The notes: a model not told the origin generated them from the letters alone. A DNA stretch of 64,000 nucleotides from Salinivirgaceae bacterium (GCA_017474765.1 JAFVGW010000054.1:39476-103475), one strand, 5' to 3'. Positions 29,503 to 39,634 are shown, counted from the first letter of the stretch. Numbers and translations are program-made.

Positions 29503-31479
29503 ATGAAACTATTCGATGCATATAAACAATATATAATTAAAAATCCCAAAGAGGCTGCATATAAGCCAACATCAGGTAAGTATGATGGAAAGAAACTATA
29601 TGAAATAGTCAATAATTTGGACAAAACAGGATTGGACTATAATCGAGAAGAATTACAAAAGGTGGTAGATTTTTGGGAAATATCTAATTATTTCCACGGC
29701 TTAATGAATGAATTATATCAACGTATTAAAAAGAATTTCAACAATTTCAATATGAGGGGCGAGGATATTAAGGAATTCTTCATTGCAATTTTAAACCGTG
29801 AATATAGATTGGTCTGTATAAAGATGAGAGAAGCCGCCAAACAGCAACCAAAAGGAACGTACCTATATCAAGATATTACGAACCCCCAAATACAACTATC
29901 ATCTGGTAAGTTTAACACAATGGCAGTGTTAGAGGCTTCGACAGAAACTGTTAATATGATATGTAACTCTCTACGTTTTTATCTGAAAGATGAATTAAGA
30001 AATGAAAATGCCGACCCTAATATGTTTGCTGCCAACGTACTGCATATTTATGAAATGGCGGACATATATGTAACATTTAAGCATTCATATGACGACATTC
30101 TATATAACGGCGGTTTTATCAAAATAGAACAAGAAAAGAAAGTTTTTTATTTTGACTACGATAGCCATTATGAACTGCGATTGCTGAAAGCTGGTAATAT
30201 GATGTTCGGTGAACGTATGTCGCTTATATACAGTAAGTACCATTTGGAAGGGAAAAAACTGAAATTCGGGAAATATGTGACCAACTACCGAATTAAGCGT
30301 ACAAAGTTACAGGAGGGACGCGTTACTCTGGAGTTCGGACAAGGTAATCCAAAGACACATCGGGAATTAGTTATTGAAATGGAAGCTGCCATAGATTCTT
30401 TTTATGAGTATTTGGACATCAATGTTAAGTTGGCAAAGTTGAATGATATTATGTTGGTAGAAGCATTGGCTGTTTGGACTGCTTTGCGATACATATGCTG
30501 CGAGACTCTTGAACGAATAGATAGTGACGCGACATCAATGTACACTATAAAGGATATGGACTTTATTCCTAGATTATATAAGAAAGAACATCTTATAGAG
30601 TATGTTGAAAAACTGACAGGCATAAATAAGAAAAAAGTAAAAAACACATTGGAATCGTTTGAGGCAGACAATAACCACTATAATGATATATGGACATCGC
30701 CACTTATATTGAATGGAGGCTATTATAGTGTGCCATTTTACCCAATTATCAACTATATGCCTTATAATGTTATAGATACCTTGTTGGAACGGGGTGGCTA
30801 TGATTTGGATGAGCGTGGGAAAAATTTTGAGAAGTATATCTATCAGTGTATTATGAGAGAAAAACATAAATACCACATTATTTGTTCACCATCCAAATAT
30901 TTTGGTACCAAGGAAGAAGGAGAAGAAATTGATTTAATGGTGGTTCTAAAGAATCTTGTGATAATAGGAGAAGCAAAGTGTATACGATATTCAATGAACC
31001 CACAAGACTACTATAATGCTTGGACAAGGCTAAAGAATGGAGCCAAACAGGCCAAGAAAAAAGTTCTGTTTGTTGAGAAACATCCCGACTTATTTAAAGA
31101 ATTGGGCGAAATACGAGGTAAAAAAGTACTTCCTATAGTTATAACCAATTATCCTACATTTGTTGGGTTTGAACACGACGGTGTATATGTTATTGATTCG
31201 TTTTCGTTTATATCATACCTGAATAATGGTTGTATGGCGATGTGGGAATTGTCAAAGACTGCAAATTCTATCATACAAGCACAACCATTCTATCGTAACG
31301 AAGACGAGTATTCTGCTAATTTTGAGAAGTATTTGCAGAAGAATCCGTTGAAAGAAATGTATGTGTCCAAAGTGGTTGTTGAAGATATTCCACTGCTTCC
31401 ACAAATTAATCCTTGGAAATGTCAGGCTAAGAGTGCCCAATATAAAGGACATCCTGGATTTGATATAAATAATGTATAA
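29503..31479 (+). CDS. Large PD-(D/E)XK nuclease-like protein, unassigned family
   Basis: 658 residues and very AT-rich. The first ~440 residues are mostly helical and match nothing I recognise. The C-terminal part has a PD-(D/E)XK core: GKNFEKYIYQC (Glu near 445), GEEIDLMVVLKNLVIIGEAK with Asp477, Glu490 and Lys492, then NGAKQAKKKVLF and LPIVITNYPTFVG. This strand order is that of Mrr/NERD-like restriction nucleases. No methyltransferase or helicase partner is adjacent, so it may be a single-gene defence nuclease or the survivor of a larger system. It has a purine-rich ribosome site (AAAGGGAAAAA) 2 bp before ATG. Its 3' end overlaps a truncated DUF1016 gene, as though inserted there. Confidence 0.7.
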   Translation: MKLFDAYKQYIIKNPKEAAYKPTSGKYDGKKLYEIVNNLDKTGLDYNREELQKVVDFWEISNYFHGLMNELYQRIKKNFNNFNMRGEDIKEFFIAILNREYRLVCIKMREAAKQQPKGTYLYQDITNPQIQLSSGKFNTMAVLEASTETVNMICNSLRFYLKDELRNENADPNMFAANVLHIYEMADIYVTFKHSYDDILYNGGFIKIEQEKKVFYFDYDSHYELRLLKAGNMMFGERMSLIYSKYHLEGKKLKFGKYVTNYRIKRTKLQEGRVTLEFGQGNPKTHRELVIEMEAAIDSFYEYLDINVKLAKLNDIMLVEALAVWTALRYICCETLERIDSDATSMYTIKDMDFIPRLYKKEHLIEYVEKLTGINKKKVKNTLESFEADNNHYNDIWTSPLILNGGYYSVPFYPIINYMPYNVIDTLLERGGYDLDERGKNFEKYIYQCIMREKHKYHIICSPSKYFGTKEEGEEIDLMVVLKNLVIIGEAKCIRYSMNPQDYYNAWTRLKNGAKQAKKKVLFVEKHPDLFKELGEIRGKKVLPIVITNYPTFVGFEHDGVYVIDSFSFISYLNNGCMAMWELSKTANSIIQAQPFYRNEDEYSANFEKYLQKNPLKEMYVSKVVVEDIPLLPQINPWKCQAKSAQYKGHPGFDINNV

Positions 31480-31933
31480 AGAAGTTCTGAAGAGCATTCT
31501 TGTTAAGAACCCTAACACTCCACGATTCTTTGGCGGCGGTCTCCAAATACCAGCGGATAGCAGTATCGTCATTAACTCGCAATGTTCTGAAAATGTGCGT
31601 CCACGTCAGATTTGGAAATCGCGATTTCCAAATTTCAATATCGGGGACAACAAGGTAGAATTGTCTGAAAGCGCGCAGGTATCTGCCACTGAACCCTTTT
31701 CCATAGGTGAGTGTCAGTTCGTCCGACAACATTTCAATCAGTTGAGTACCATATCCAGCACGTTTTTCTCCATTTTGTTCCAGCTCTACAATCCGTCGTC
31801 CGATGTGCCAATAGGTTTCAATCATTACGGCATTCACCGCTCCGTACGCCAATCGTCGGCCTTCGTCAACAATCCGTTTGATGTCGCTGACAAATGATGA
31901 ATTTTGCAAAAGGAAAGTGCAAATGTTGTTCAA
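31427..31933 (-). pseudogene. Truncated DUF1016/YhcG gene (N-terminal domain only)
   Basis: The DUF1016 N-domain is intact over ~142 residues (VNAVMIETYWHIGRRIVELE, GYGTQLIEMLSDELT, GRYLRAFRQFYLVVP, AIRWYLETAAKESWSVRVL). It then diverges abruptly near 31504, where the canonical family continues toward the nuclease domain. The last 25 codons are unrelated and run into the 3' end of the oppositely oriented PD-(D/E)XK gene. The nuclease domain is missing. The frame opens with TTG at 31933, 13 bp from a TATATTTG box, so the promoter survives. It carries a perfect 24-bp palindrome. Confidence 0.8.
31610..31633. repeat. Perfect 24-bp palindrome in the truncated DUF1016 gene
   Basis: ATTTGGAAATCG / CGATTTCCAAAT without a spacer, in the variable segment of the DUF1016 domain between RQFYLV and LTWTH. 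It is equivalent in position, but not in sequence, to the palindrome at 21467-21493. Confidence 0.85.
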
Positions 31934-31946
31934 GTGTTTTGCTTCA

Positions 31947-31954
31947 CAAATATA
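31947..31954 (-). promoter_or_regulatory. Putative -7 promoter box of the truncated DUF1016 gene
   Basis: Minus-strand TATATTTG (TAnnTTTG), 13 bp before the TTG start at 31933. Confidence 0.4.
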
Positions 31955-32040
31955 ATTTTTCTGCGATAAGTTGCTGCGGATATTTCAATTGCGGGTTTCA
32001 GTTTAGCCCTTTTATGGCTTTGCCGATTGCGCATATAAAA

Positions 32041-32058
32041 CGGGGATTGTAATCCCCG
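32041..32058 (-). terminator. Probable terminator of the GH97-GH97 transcript
   Basis: Perfect 8-bp stem CGGGGATT / AATCCCCG with a 2-nt centre, followed on the minus strand by TTTTAT. It lies 75 bp past the GH97 stop at 32133. Confidence 0.6.
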
Positions 32059-32132
32059 CCTTTGTTCTATCAAGCCTTCAGCCAATATTATAACCGCCAT
32101 TAAATTAATCGCGGTTACAAAGTCTGATTTTC

Positions 32133-34040
32133 CTACTCCTCCGCAATCACAAATCCCCCGCGTGGCAGTAGTTTCACTGCTTTGGGCAGATTGTTGGCGT
32201 CGATATTGGTGATTGTCCACGGGTTGTCGGGATTGCCGCTGTCGGTGAACATTTTGAACTTGCCGTTCTTGATAAAATCAAGATTCAGAGCAATTTCGCG
32301 CTCACTGTCGCTGCCGTTGATACCCGCCACATACCATTTGCCGTTGCGCTCGCGGGCCATTACGGCATACTCGCCAGGATAGCCGCAAACGAGTTTCGTC
32401 TCGTCCCAAACGGTCGGCAGGTTGGTGAAGAACCGCTGAACTTCAGTTGGTTGCGACAGGTAACTTGTCGGGCGGTCGGCAAGGTGCAGCACGGCCGATT
32501 CAAAAAGCACCGTCAGCGCCAACTCGTGGGCGTGCGTGGTTATGTGCGGGAACTGCGAATCGGTGAAGGTGCAAGGCGTGTAGTCCATTGAGCCCACCAC
32601 GCCGCGGGTGAACGGCAGAGTGGCGTTGTGCATTGCGGCCCTGTCGGTCAGGAACGGGGCGTTGTTGTACCATTCGGCACCCATAACTGCTTCTGTACTA
32701 ACCAGATTTGGGTAGGTTCGCTGCCAGCCGCGCGGCAGTGTGGCGCCGTGGAAATTGACCAGCAAATGGTGCTTTGCGGCACTCTCGAGCAGTTCAATGC
32801 AGTATTGGTTTGTGCGTTGCTTGTCGCCTTCAAAGAAATCGATTTTAATGCCCGCTATGCCATTGTCTTCCAGCCACTTAAACTCTTTCTCGCGGTCTTC
32901 GGCCTTGTTCAGCCGATATTTCGGCCCAGGGGCGCGGTCAACCCATTTAGTGGTTGAATTATACCACATTAGCAGTTTCACGCCCTTCTGTTTCGCGTAA
33001 GCGATGGCTTCGTAGATGTTGCCGCCGTGCATTTCGTCCCATTCGGCGTCGATGAGCGTGTAGGGCAGTTTCAGTTCGGCGGCAAGGTCAATGTATTGTT
33101 TTACAATCTGATAATCCCTCGAGCCGTGGTTGTAGGCCCAGTAAATCCACGATGCCACACCAGGCTTAATCCATTCATTATCAGCAATTCTGCACGGCGT
33201 GCTCACGTCCGTCACAAGTGTCGATTCCACCACGTCGGCCAGCGACCCGATGATGGCCACGCGCCACGGCGTCTGCCAGCCGTCGCTCAGCGCAAGGCGG
33301 TTTTCGTCGTTTTGGATTTTATAACTCGACGCGGCAGTGTTTCTCAAACTTGAGCCACTGTTTTTGCCTGTCATATCTGCTTCAGTGATAAGAATATACA
33401 GACTGTCTTTCGGTTCAAAAAGCGACGGGTAGGCCCAGTGGCAGCCTTCGCGTTCCTTCGGATTTGGCCAGTAAAACTTTTCATACGAGTCGTCGAAGCG
33501 CTGCAGCCAGCGTTTGGCCGAATCGGCAAAATGGTAGGTGGTCTGCTCTTGCAGGAAGTTGCACTCGCTGTAGCCCTTGGCCAGCGCAAAGCGGAAAGCC
33601 ACGCCGTTGTTGTAGGCGCGCACAATCACGTTCTGCGTGCGGTTGTTGCGGTCGACAAAACTGAAGGTGCGCTCGGTTGCCTGATTGATGCAGTGCAAAC
33701 GCTTGCCCGACAGCATTTTATAGTTGTCTTGAATGTCGATGGTTTTCGATGCGTTCTTGTACGACAGAAAAGCGTCAGCCCCTTCTGTGAGTCCGAATTT
33801 TGGAATTGAAATCACCTTATCCCATTCACCGTCAGTCATATAATAGACGTTGAGCGACGGAATGTTATCGACGTTCAATTCGCATTGGAAACGGATTTTG
33901 CCGTTGGGCGATGTCAGGCCCAATTTTTGGTCGAACTTGCCGTCGGCGGCACTCGAAGCACCCAGCAACGCAACTATCAGACATACAGCCGATAAGAAGA
34001 TGCACGCAAGGGCACAAATCAGAAGTGAGCGTTTGTTCAT
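32133..34040 (-). CDS. Glycoside hydrolase family 97 (second copy, retaining type)
   Basis: 635 residues. An N-terminal signal or anchor (RSLLICALACIFLSAVCLIV) is followed by the GH97 N-domain (KLGLTSPNGKIRFQCELNVD) and the barrel motifs PGVASWIYWAYNHGSRDYQI, YTLIDAEWDEMHGG and IAGIKIDFFEGDKQRTNQY. The Asp of KIDFF is near residue 399, again the retaining-type nucleophile position. It is closely related to the next GH97 (34227-36098) and follows it in the same orientation after 186 bp, which suggests tandem duplication. Likely substrate: alpha-galactosyl side chains. Confidence 0.92.
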   Translation of the reverse strand: MNKRSLLICALACIFLSAVCLIVALLGASSAADGKFDQKLGLTSPNGKIRFQCELNVDNIPSLNVYYMTDGEWDKVISIPKFGLTEGADAFLSYKNASKTIDIQDNYKMLSGKRLHCINQATERTFSFVDRNNRTQNVIVRAYNNGVAFRFALAKGYSECNFLQEQTTYHFADSAKRWLQRFDDSYEKFYWPNPKEREGCHWAYPSLFEPKDSLYILITEADMTGKNSGSSLRNTAASSYKIQNDENRLALSDGWQTPWRVAIIGSLADVVESTLVTDVSTPCRIADNEWIKPGVASWIYWAYNHGSRDYQIVKQYIDLAAELKLPYTLIDAEWDEMHGGNIYEAIAYAKQKGVKLLMWYNSTTKWVDRAPGPKYRLNKAEDREKEFKWLEDNGIAGIKIDFFEGDKQRTNQYCIELLESAAKHHLLVNFHGATLPRGWQRTYPNLVSTEAVMGAEWYNNAPFLTDRAAMHNATLPFTRGVVGSMDYTPCTFTDSQFPHITTHAHELALTVLFESAVLHLADRPTSYLSQPTEVQRFFTNLPTVWDETKLVCGYPGEYAVMARERNGKWYVAGINGSDSEREIALNLDFIKNGKFKMFTDSGNPDNPWTITNIDANNLPKAVKLLPRGGFVIAEE

Positions 34041-34119
34041 TTTTTTTATTGTTTAATCGTTTAACTGTTTAATCGGTGAATCGTTTAGGGGTTAGCCGCT
34101 TCGCTGTTTAGAAGTTTAT

Positions 34120-34135
34120 CCCGATAACTATCGGG
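34120..34135. repeat. CCCGATA palindromic element, copy 1
   Basis: CCCGATAACTATCGGG in the spacer between the two GH97 genes. Related copies lie at 38658-38677 and 42957-43003. Confidence 0.65.
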
Positions 34136-34226
34136 GGCTTCGCTGTTTAGATAACTAACCATTTTCAACTTTCTAAATTCTTAACTTTTTAGCATTCTAA
34201 CCCCTAAACTCTTACCCCCTAAACTT

Positions 34227-36098
34227 TTACTCTTCCGCAATCACAAATCCCCCGCGCGGCTGCATTTTCACCATTTTTGGCAGACTGTTGGCGTCGATAT
34301 TTTCGATTGTCCACGGGCTGTCGGTGTTGCCGCTGTCGGCGAACATTGTGAACTTTCCGTCTTTTATAAAATCAAGATTCACAGCAATTTCGCGCTCGTT
34401 GTCGGTGCCGTTGATGCCCGCAATGTACCATTTGCCGTTGCTTTGGCGCGCAACAACCGCATAATCAGCAGGATAGCCGCCAACGAATTTCGTCTCGTCC
34501 CAAGCGGCAGGCAATTGCCCGAAGAAATCGCGAACTTCAACAGGCTGTGCCATAAGGCTTTCGGGGCGGTCGGCAAGGTGCTGCAAGCCAGATTCAAAGA
34601 GCACCGTCAGCGCCAACTCGTGGGCGTGCGTGGTGATGTGCGGATGCTGCGAATCGGAAAAAGCGCACGGCGTGTAGTCCATTGAGCCGACAACGTTGCG
34701 CGTGAACGGCAGCGTGGCGTTGTGAGCGGCGGCCTTGTTGGTGAAGGTCGGCACGTTGTTGTACCACTCGGCGCCGTAAACCGCTTCGGTGCTCAACAGA
34801 TTGGGGTAGGTGCGCTGCCAGCCGCGCGGCAGGGTGGCACCGTGGAAATTCACCGTAAGATGGTGACGTGCAGCCGATTGCAGCAAATCGATGCAATAAC
34901 TCATATTCATTTGATTGTCGCCCGAGAAAAAGTCGATTTTCACGCCCGCAACCCCGATTTTCTCAAGCCACGCGAACTCTTTCTCGCGGTCTTCGGGTTT
35001 GTTCAGACGGAACTTCGGCCCAGGCGCGCCGTCAATCCAGCCAACCGACGAACTGTACCAAATCAGCGGCTTAACACCCTGACTGACAGCGTATCGCACG
35101 GCGTCTTCAATGGTTTTGCCGTCCTTCATTTCGTCCCATTCGGCGTCGATGAGCGCGTACGGAAGTTTCAGACTGACAGCCAAATCCACATATTTTTTGA
35201 TGATGTTGTAGTCGTTCGAGCCGTGATTGTAGGCCCAGTAAATCCACGAAACCACGCCAGGCTCAATCCATTTGGTTTCGTCGATTTTGCAGTCGTCGGC
35301 CACGTCGGTAATCAGCGTAGATTCCACAATATCAGCCAGATTGCCGATAATCGCCACGCGCCACGGCGTCAGGTACGAGCCGCTGATTTCGGTCTCGTTC
35401 TTGTCGGGGCGGACGTTGAAAATCTCGATGTTGTCGCCGTCGTTCCAAAGGCACGAAGCGCTGTTGTCGGCGCCCACGCCCGATTCGCTCAAAAGCACGA
35501 AAACGCTGTCCGATGGCTGCATAAGCGCAGGGTACGACCAGCGGCAGCACCAGCCGTTTTTCACGAAAGTGCCTGAAAAACTGAACACTGCCTTCTGCTT
35601 TGCGGTGGTGTCGGGCGTGAAAAATCCTTCGTACGACTCGGCCCACTGCATAAACCAGCGGCGCGTGCCTTCCTGAATCTCGTAAGATGTTAATTCAGTG
35701 GGAATTGCCATTGGTTCGGCCACGTTGTGGAACTGATAGCGGAAGGCGATTCCGTTGTTATAGACGCGGAAAATCAGGTCGGTGTTCGCGTCCAGCGCGG
35801 CCGTGTACTCGTTGGCCTGATTGGCGCAGTGCGACCGCTTGCCAGCAATCATTTTATAGTCGGCGCTCACCGCTTGCGCGAATTTCAGTTCGGGGGCGGC
35901 GGCAAGGCTGTCGTAGCCGATTCGGACGATTGTAAGTGCGTCATTATCAAGATATTTCACAAGATACTTGCCCGCTTCGGCGTAAACGGTTATCCGTCCG
36001 TCGGGCGAAACCGCAACTTGCTCTTTTTTTGAACCGCAACTTACTGAAATCAAGGCGATTGCAATCGCAAACAACGATATGGCACTGCGTCTTTTCAT
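34227..36098 (-). CDS. Glycoside hydrolase family 97 lipoprotein (third copy, retaining type)
   Basis: 623 residues. Lipoprotein signal (ISLFAIAIALISVSC, Cys ~21). GH97 motifs: PGVVSWIYWAYNHGSNDYNI, YALIDAEWDEMKDGK, VAGVKIDFFSGDNQMNMSY (Asp near 388, retaining nucleophile position) and VNFHGATLPRGWQRTYPNL. It is closely similar to the 32133-34040 enzyme except for its lipid anchor, so the two paralogues may act in different compartments. It starts 6 bp after the GH43 stop, so GH43-GH97-GH97 form one operon. Confidence 0.92.
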   Translation of the reverse strand: MKRRSAISLFAIAIALISVSCGSKKEQVAVSPDGRITVYAEAGKYLVKYLDNDALTIVRIGYDSLAAAPELKFAQAVSADYKMIAGKRSHCANQANEYTAALDANTDLIFRVYNNGIAFRYQFHNVAEPMAIPTELTSYEIQEGTRRWFMQWAESYEGFFTPDTTAKQKAVFSFSGTFVKNGWCCRWSYPALMQPSDSVFVLLSESGVGADNSASCLWNDGDNIEIFNVRPDKNETEISGSYLTPWRVAIIGNLADIVESTLITDVADDCKIDETKWIEPGVVSWIYWAYNHGSNDYNIIKKYVDLAVSLKLPYALIDAEWDEMKDGKTIEDAVRYAVSQGVKPLIWYSSSVGWIDGAPGPKFRLNKPEDREKEFAWLEKIGVAGVKIDFFSGDNQMNMSYCIDLLQSAARHHLTVNFHGATLPRGWQRTYPNLLSTEAVYGAEWYNNVPTFTNKAAAHNATLPFTRNVVGSMDYTPCAFSDSQHPHITTHAHELALTVLFESGLQHLADRPESLMAQPVEVRDFFGQLPAAWDETKFVGGYPADYAVVARQSNGKWYIAGINGTDNEREIAVNLDFIKDGKFTMFADSGNTDSPWTIENIDANSLPKMVKMQPRGGFVIAEE

Positions 36099-36104
36099 AT
36101 CAAT

Positions 36105-37103
36105 TTATTTTGTCTGATTAACGAATTTGATTGTACCGTCGGCGTTGAATTCCATTTCGTCAACGCAAACCGAGCGGCGTCCGATGGCGCCCTTCACGCC
36201 GTCGATTTCGAGCGTGGCATTGTGGTAGAACAGCCACCATTTGCCGCAGAACTCGGCCACCCCAGGGTGGATTGTGAAACTGTTTTCGGCCCCGCCAGTA
36301 ACTTGTCCGCGGGGTGTCCACGGGCCGCTGAACGACGGCGCTGTGGCATAGTCGATGGCTTCGCCGCCACGGCCCCACGACGCGTAAATCAGGTAGCAGG
36401 TGTCGTTGCGCTTTGTGAGCCACGGGCCTTCGGTGTATCGCGGCACGTTAACCACCTGAATATCACTGTCTAATTCAATCATATTGGGTTTGAGTTTGGC
36501 CATAAAGCAGGTGCCGTTGCCCCAGCAGAGCCAGGCGTCGTCGCCGTCGATATAAACGGTCGGGTCGATGTCGTTCCACCAGCCGCGAGCACCGTTCGAA
36601 GTCATTGTGTCACAAATGATTGGCTTACCGATTGCGTCAACAAACGGACCCGTCGGCGAGTCGCTCACAGCCACTCCGATGGCGTAACCCGAGTACGGCT
36701 GCTTGCCTTGGCAGGTGATGTAGTAGTAGAATTTGCCGTTGCGCTCAACCACTTGAGCAGCCCAGGCCGTACCCACTTTGGGCGTCACGGTGTCGGCCCA
36801 CGCAAAATCGCCAGGACGCAGCACCGAGCCGTGGTCGGTCCAGGTTTTCATATCGGCGGTCGAGTAGCAGAGCCACTCGGTGATGTTGAATTCCTTGCCG
36901 CCGCCAGCGCTATCCTGACCAGGATAGAACTCGTCGTGGCCAACGTACAGATAGAGCCTGTCGCCCGAAACCATTGGCGCGGGGTCGGCAGTGAACTTAT
37001 TGCGAATGAGCGGGTTGCCTTCGAAAGTGAAGGTGTTTTGCGATTGCTGCGCAGTGCAGCCCATAGCCAGCAGTGCCAGCCCGAAAAGAAGGTTTTTGTT
37101 CAT
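36105..37103 (-). CDS. Glycoside hydrolase family 43 lipoprotein (xylosidase or arabinofuranosidase)
   Basis: 332 residues. Short lipoprotein signal (LLFGLALLAMGC). The five-bladed propeller residues are visible: KFTADPAPMV (base Asp40), NDIDPTVYIDGDD (pKa-modulating Asp near 178) and RYTEGPWLTK (acid Glu near 222). GH43 enzymes remove arabinofuranose or xylose by inversion. No accessory module follows. It lies between the CE1 esterase gene upstream and a GH97 gene 6 bp downstream, consistent with xylan side-chain removal. Confidence 0.92.
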   Translation of the reverse strand: MNKNLLFGLALLAMGCTAQQSQNTFTFEGNPLIRNKFTADPAPMVSGDRLYLYVGHDEFYPGQDSAGGGKEFNITEWLCYSTADMKTWTDHGSVLRPGDFAWADTVTPKVGTAWAAQVVERNGKFYYYITCQGKQPYSGYAIGVAVSDSPTGPFVDAIGKPIICDTMTSNGARGWWNDIDPTVYIDGDDAWLCWGNGTCFMAKLKPNMIELDSDIQVVNVPRYTEGPWLTKRNDTCYLIYASWGRGGEAIDYATAPSFSGPWTPRGQVTGGAENSFTIHPGVAEFCGKWWLFYHNATLEIDGVKGAIGRRSVCVDEMEFNADGTIKFVNQTK

Positions 37104-37333
37104 TTTTTTTGATTTTTAGTGATTTGCTAATTTAACAATTTCCACCAAAAGCCACCCTTATGAAAGAATGGCTTGTTTCGGTTTATCGCTTCGCGAGAAA
37201 TTCTAAAAAAATCTTTTTTAAAATTTTATAAAAATCTGAATTTTAAAATTTTATACAATTTTCTTTTTAAATTTTCTAAAAATTTCTGCCCAAAGGGCAT
37301 ACAACCAAATATTCGCTCTGCGATATATGCCTG

Positions 37334-38485
<1,152 letters not shown>

Positions 38486-38516
38486 TTATAGTTTTTTGAC
38501 ATTAAATTCATATTGG

Positions 38517-38546
38517 CAAACATAATTAAATGGTTTTTAACCACAA
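38517..38546 (-). promoter_or_regulatory. Putative promoter of the CE1-GH43-GH97-GH97 operon
   Basis: Minus-strand TATGTTTG (38517-38524) matches the -7 box TAnnTTTG. A TTG (38544-38546) lies 19 bp upstream of it, the correct spacing for the -33 element. The ATG is 34 bp downstream. Confidence 0.6.
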
Positions 38547-38657
38547 TTTTCTGCAATATTGAAAATCGGCTTATTCGTGCGCCGCAGATTGGTGTTCGTA
38601 GATTTTTTGTTTTGCCTTGCGGCGAATGGCGGTGAATGGCGGCTGTTTTCGTGCATT

Positions 38658-38677
38658 GTCCCGATAGTTATCGGGAC
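38658..38677. repeat. CCCGATA palindromic element, copy 2
   Basis: GTCCCGATAGTTATCGGGAC, symmetric apart from the central bases, in the intergenic space downstream of the DUF3990 cassette. Confidence 0.65.
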
Positions 38678-38727
38678 GATAATTGTTGGAAACGCTGATT
38701 CTCACAGTTCGTGTCCTGCAAATAAAA

Positions 38728-38949
38728 TCACCGTTCTTTCATCTCATCTTCGAGATACGAGAAAACATAGCCTGGACTTTGGAAGAAAAGTCCCGTTTCC
38801 GAATCGGATATTTTTCGGAAGGTGTCTGATTCATAATAAAATCTGAAGGCATCTTCCATTGTCATATTCTTGCGATCCATTAGCATCGCAATAAGGTCTT
38901 TCGACAAAGTTTCCTTCAAATATCTGAATTGTGACTCGGTGACATTCAT
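38728..38949 (-). CDS. Small protein, third member of a DUF3791-DUF3990 cassette
   Basis: 73 residues. VTESQFRYLKETLSKDLIAM and TGLFFQSPGYVFSYLEDE are motifs I have seen in small Bacteroidetes proteins that travel with DUF3990 genes. Function is unknown. Its ATG overlaps the DUF3990 stop as ATGA, so it is translated from the same message. It could be an antitoxin or a chaperone-like partner of the ADP-ribosyltransferase-like protein (inference). Confidence 0.7.
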   Translation of the reverse strand: MNVTESQFRYLKETLSKDLIAMLMDRKNMTMEDAFRFYYESDTFRKISDSETGLFFQSPGYVFSYLEDEMKER

Positions 38950-39413
38950 AGCCGTTTCAGTTTTGGTATTGCCAAAGGGGTGCAAAAGGCATATTGGAAT
39001 GTGATACCTTTTTTGTACTCAAGATTTTTCAGAAACTCATCCATCGAGATTTTGCGTTCGCGCAGGTCGCGAATCTGTACGCCCACGGTGTCATTGGCTA
39101 TCGGGCCGTAAACAATGTCGTAGTTGTGTTGGAAATTTTGCCGCTCATCGCGATTGTTGAAAACAAAATCTGCCCATTCCTGACTATAACTGTCGAACTT
39201 TTTGATTCTCAAGTCACTTGTGTTGCTTTCGTCGAAATCGAAAGTTGTTATTTTCTCCTCGCCGCCAACTGTGAGCGCCTTAAAACGAGCCATACTCAAC
39301 GCCTGTTGCTTGTCGGATGAAAGATAGAACGCCTTGCCGAAATCTTTGTATGGGCGCGATTTGGCAAGGTCTATCTCGCTGATTTCCATATTTGAGCCGT
39401 GATAGAGAATCAT
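38946..39413 (-). CDS. DUF3990 protein, ADP-ribosyltransferase-like fold
   Basis: 155 residues. MILYHGSNMEISEIDL carries the first ART-type His after a short strand, and FGKAFYLSSDKQQALSMA has the aromatic second-strand motif of the ADP-ribosyltransferase superfamily, in which DUF3990 is classed. The later YDIVYGPIANDTVG and FQYAFCTPLAIPKLKRL complete the family pattern. A NAD-dependent modification activity is plausible but not proven; an acidic catalytic residue is not certain. Its start overlaps the upstream DUF3791 stop by one base (TAATG), and the open frame further upstream is not used. Confidence 0.8.
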   Translation of the reverse strand: MILYHGSNMEISEIDLAKSRPYKDFGKAFYLSSDKQQALSMARFKALTVGGEEKITTFDFDESNTSDLRIKKFDSYSQEWADFVFNNRDERQNFQHNYDIVYGPIANDTVGVQIRDLRERKISMDEFLKNLEYKKGITFQYAFCTPLAIPKLKRL

Positions 39414-39634
39414 TATAGCGTTCCTCCGTGCCTTCTGCAATACGATGCCATCCCCGCCACGCCGTCGGCAAACGAAAGGGTGTGCATTATGTCGTAGCAC
39501 TCCTCAATCAGTTTCATTCCGTTGCAGCGGTCGATGTAGCCGAAAGCCTCCGCTTCCGATAAGCCGAACTTTTTGGCAAATTCGTTTATCAGCGCAATCG
39601 TGTATTCAATAATATTCACTCTGTCTTTCGACAT
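39413..39634 (-). CDS. DUF3791 protein, first gene of the DUF3990 cassette
   Basis: 73 residues. EYTIALINEFAKKFGLSEAE and CYDIMHTLSFADGVAGM match the DUF3791 pattern. These short helical proteins regularly precede DUF3990, which suggests an antitoxin or targeting partner. Translational coupling by TAATG to the next gene supports a joint stoichiometric role. Confidence 0.8.
   Translation of the reverse strand: MSKDRVNIIEYTIALINEFAKKFGLSEAEAFGYIDRCNGMKLIEECYDIMHTLSFADGVAGMASYCRRHGGTL

Noticed and set aside
29232..29624. 130-codon minus-strand frame at the start of the nuclease gene
   Set aside because: AT-rich hydrophobic translation without a start signal, overlapping the nuclease start; likely chance.
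34722..35576. 284-codon + strand open frame opposite the third GH97
   Set aside because: Antisense shadow; the same kind of frame occurs opposite the other GH97 genes because of shared codon bias.
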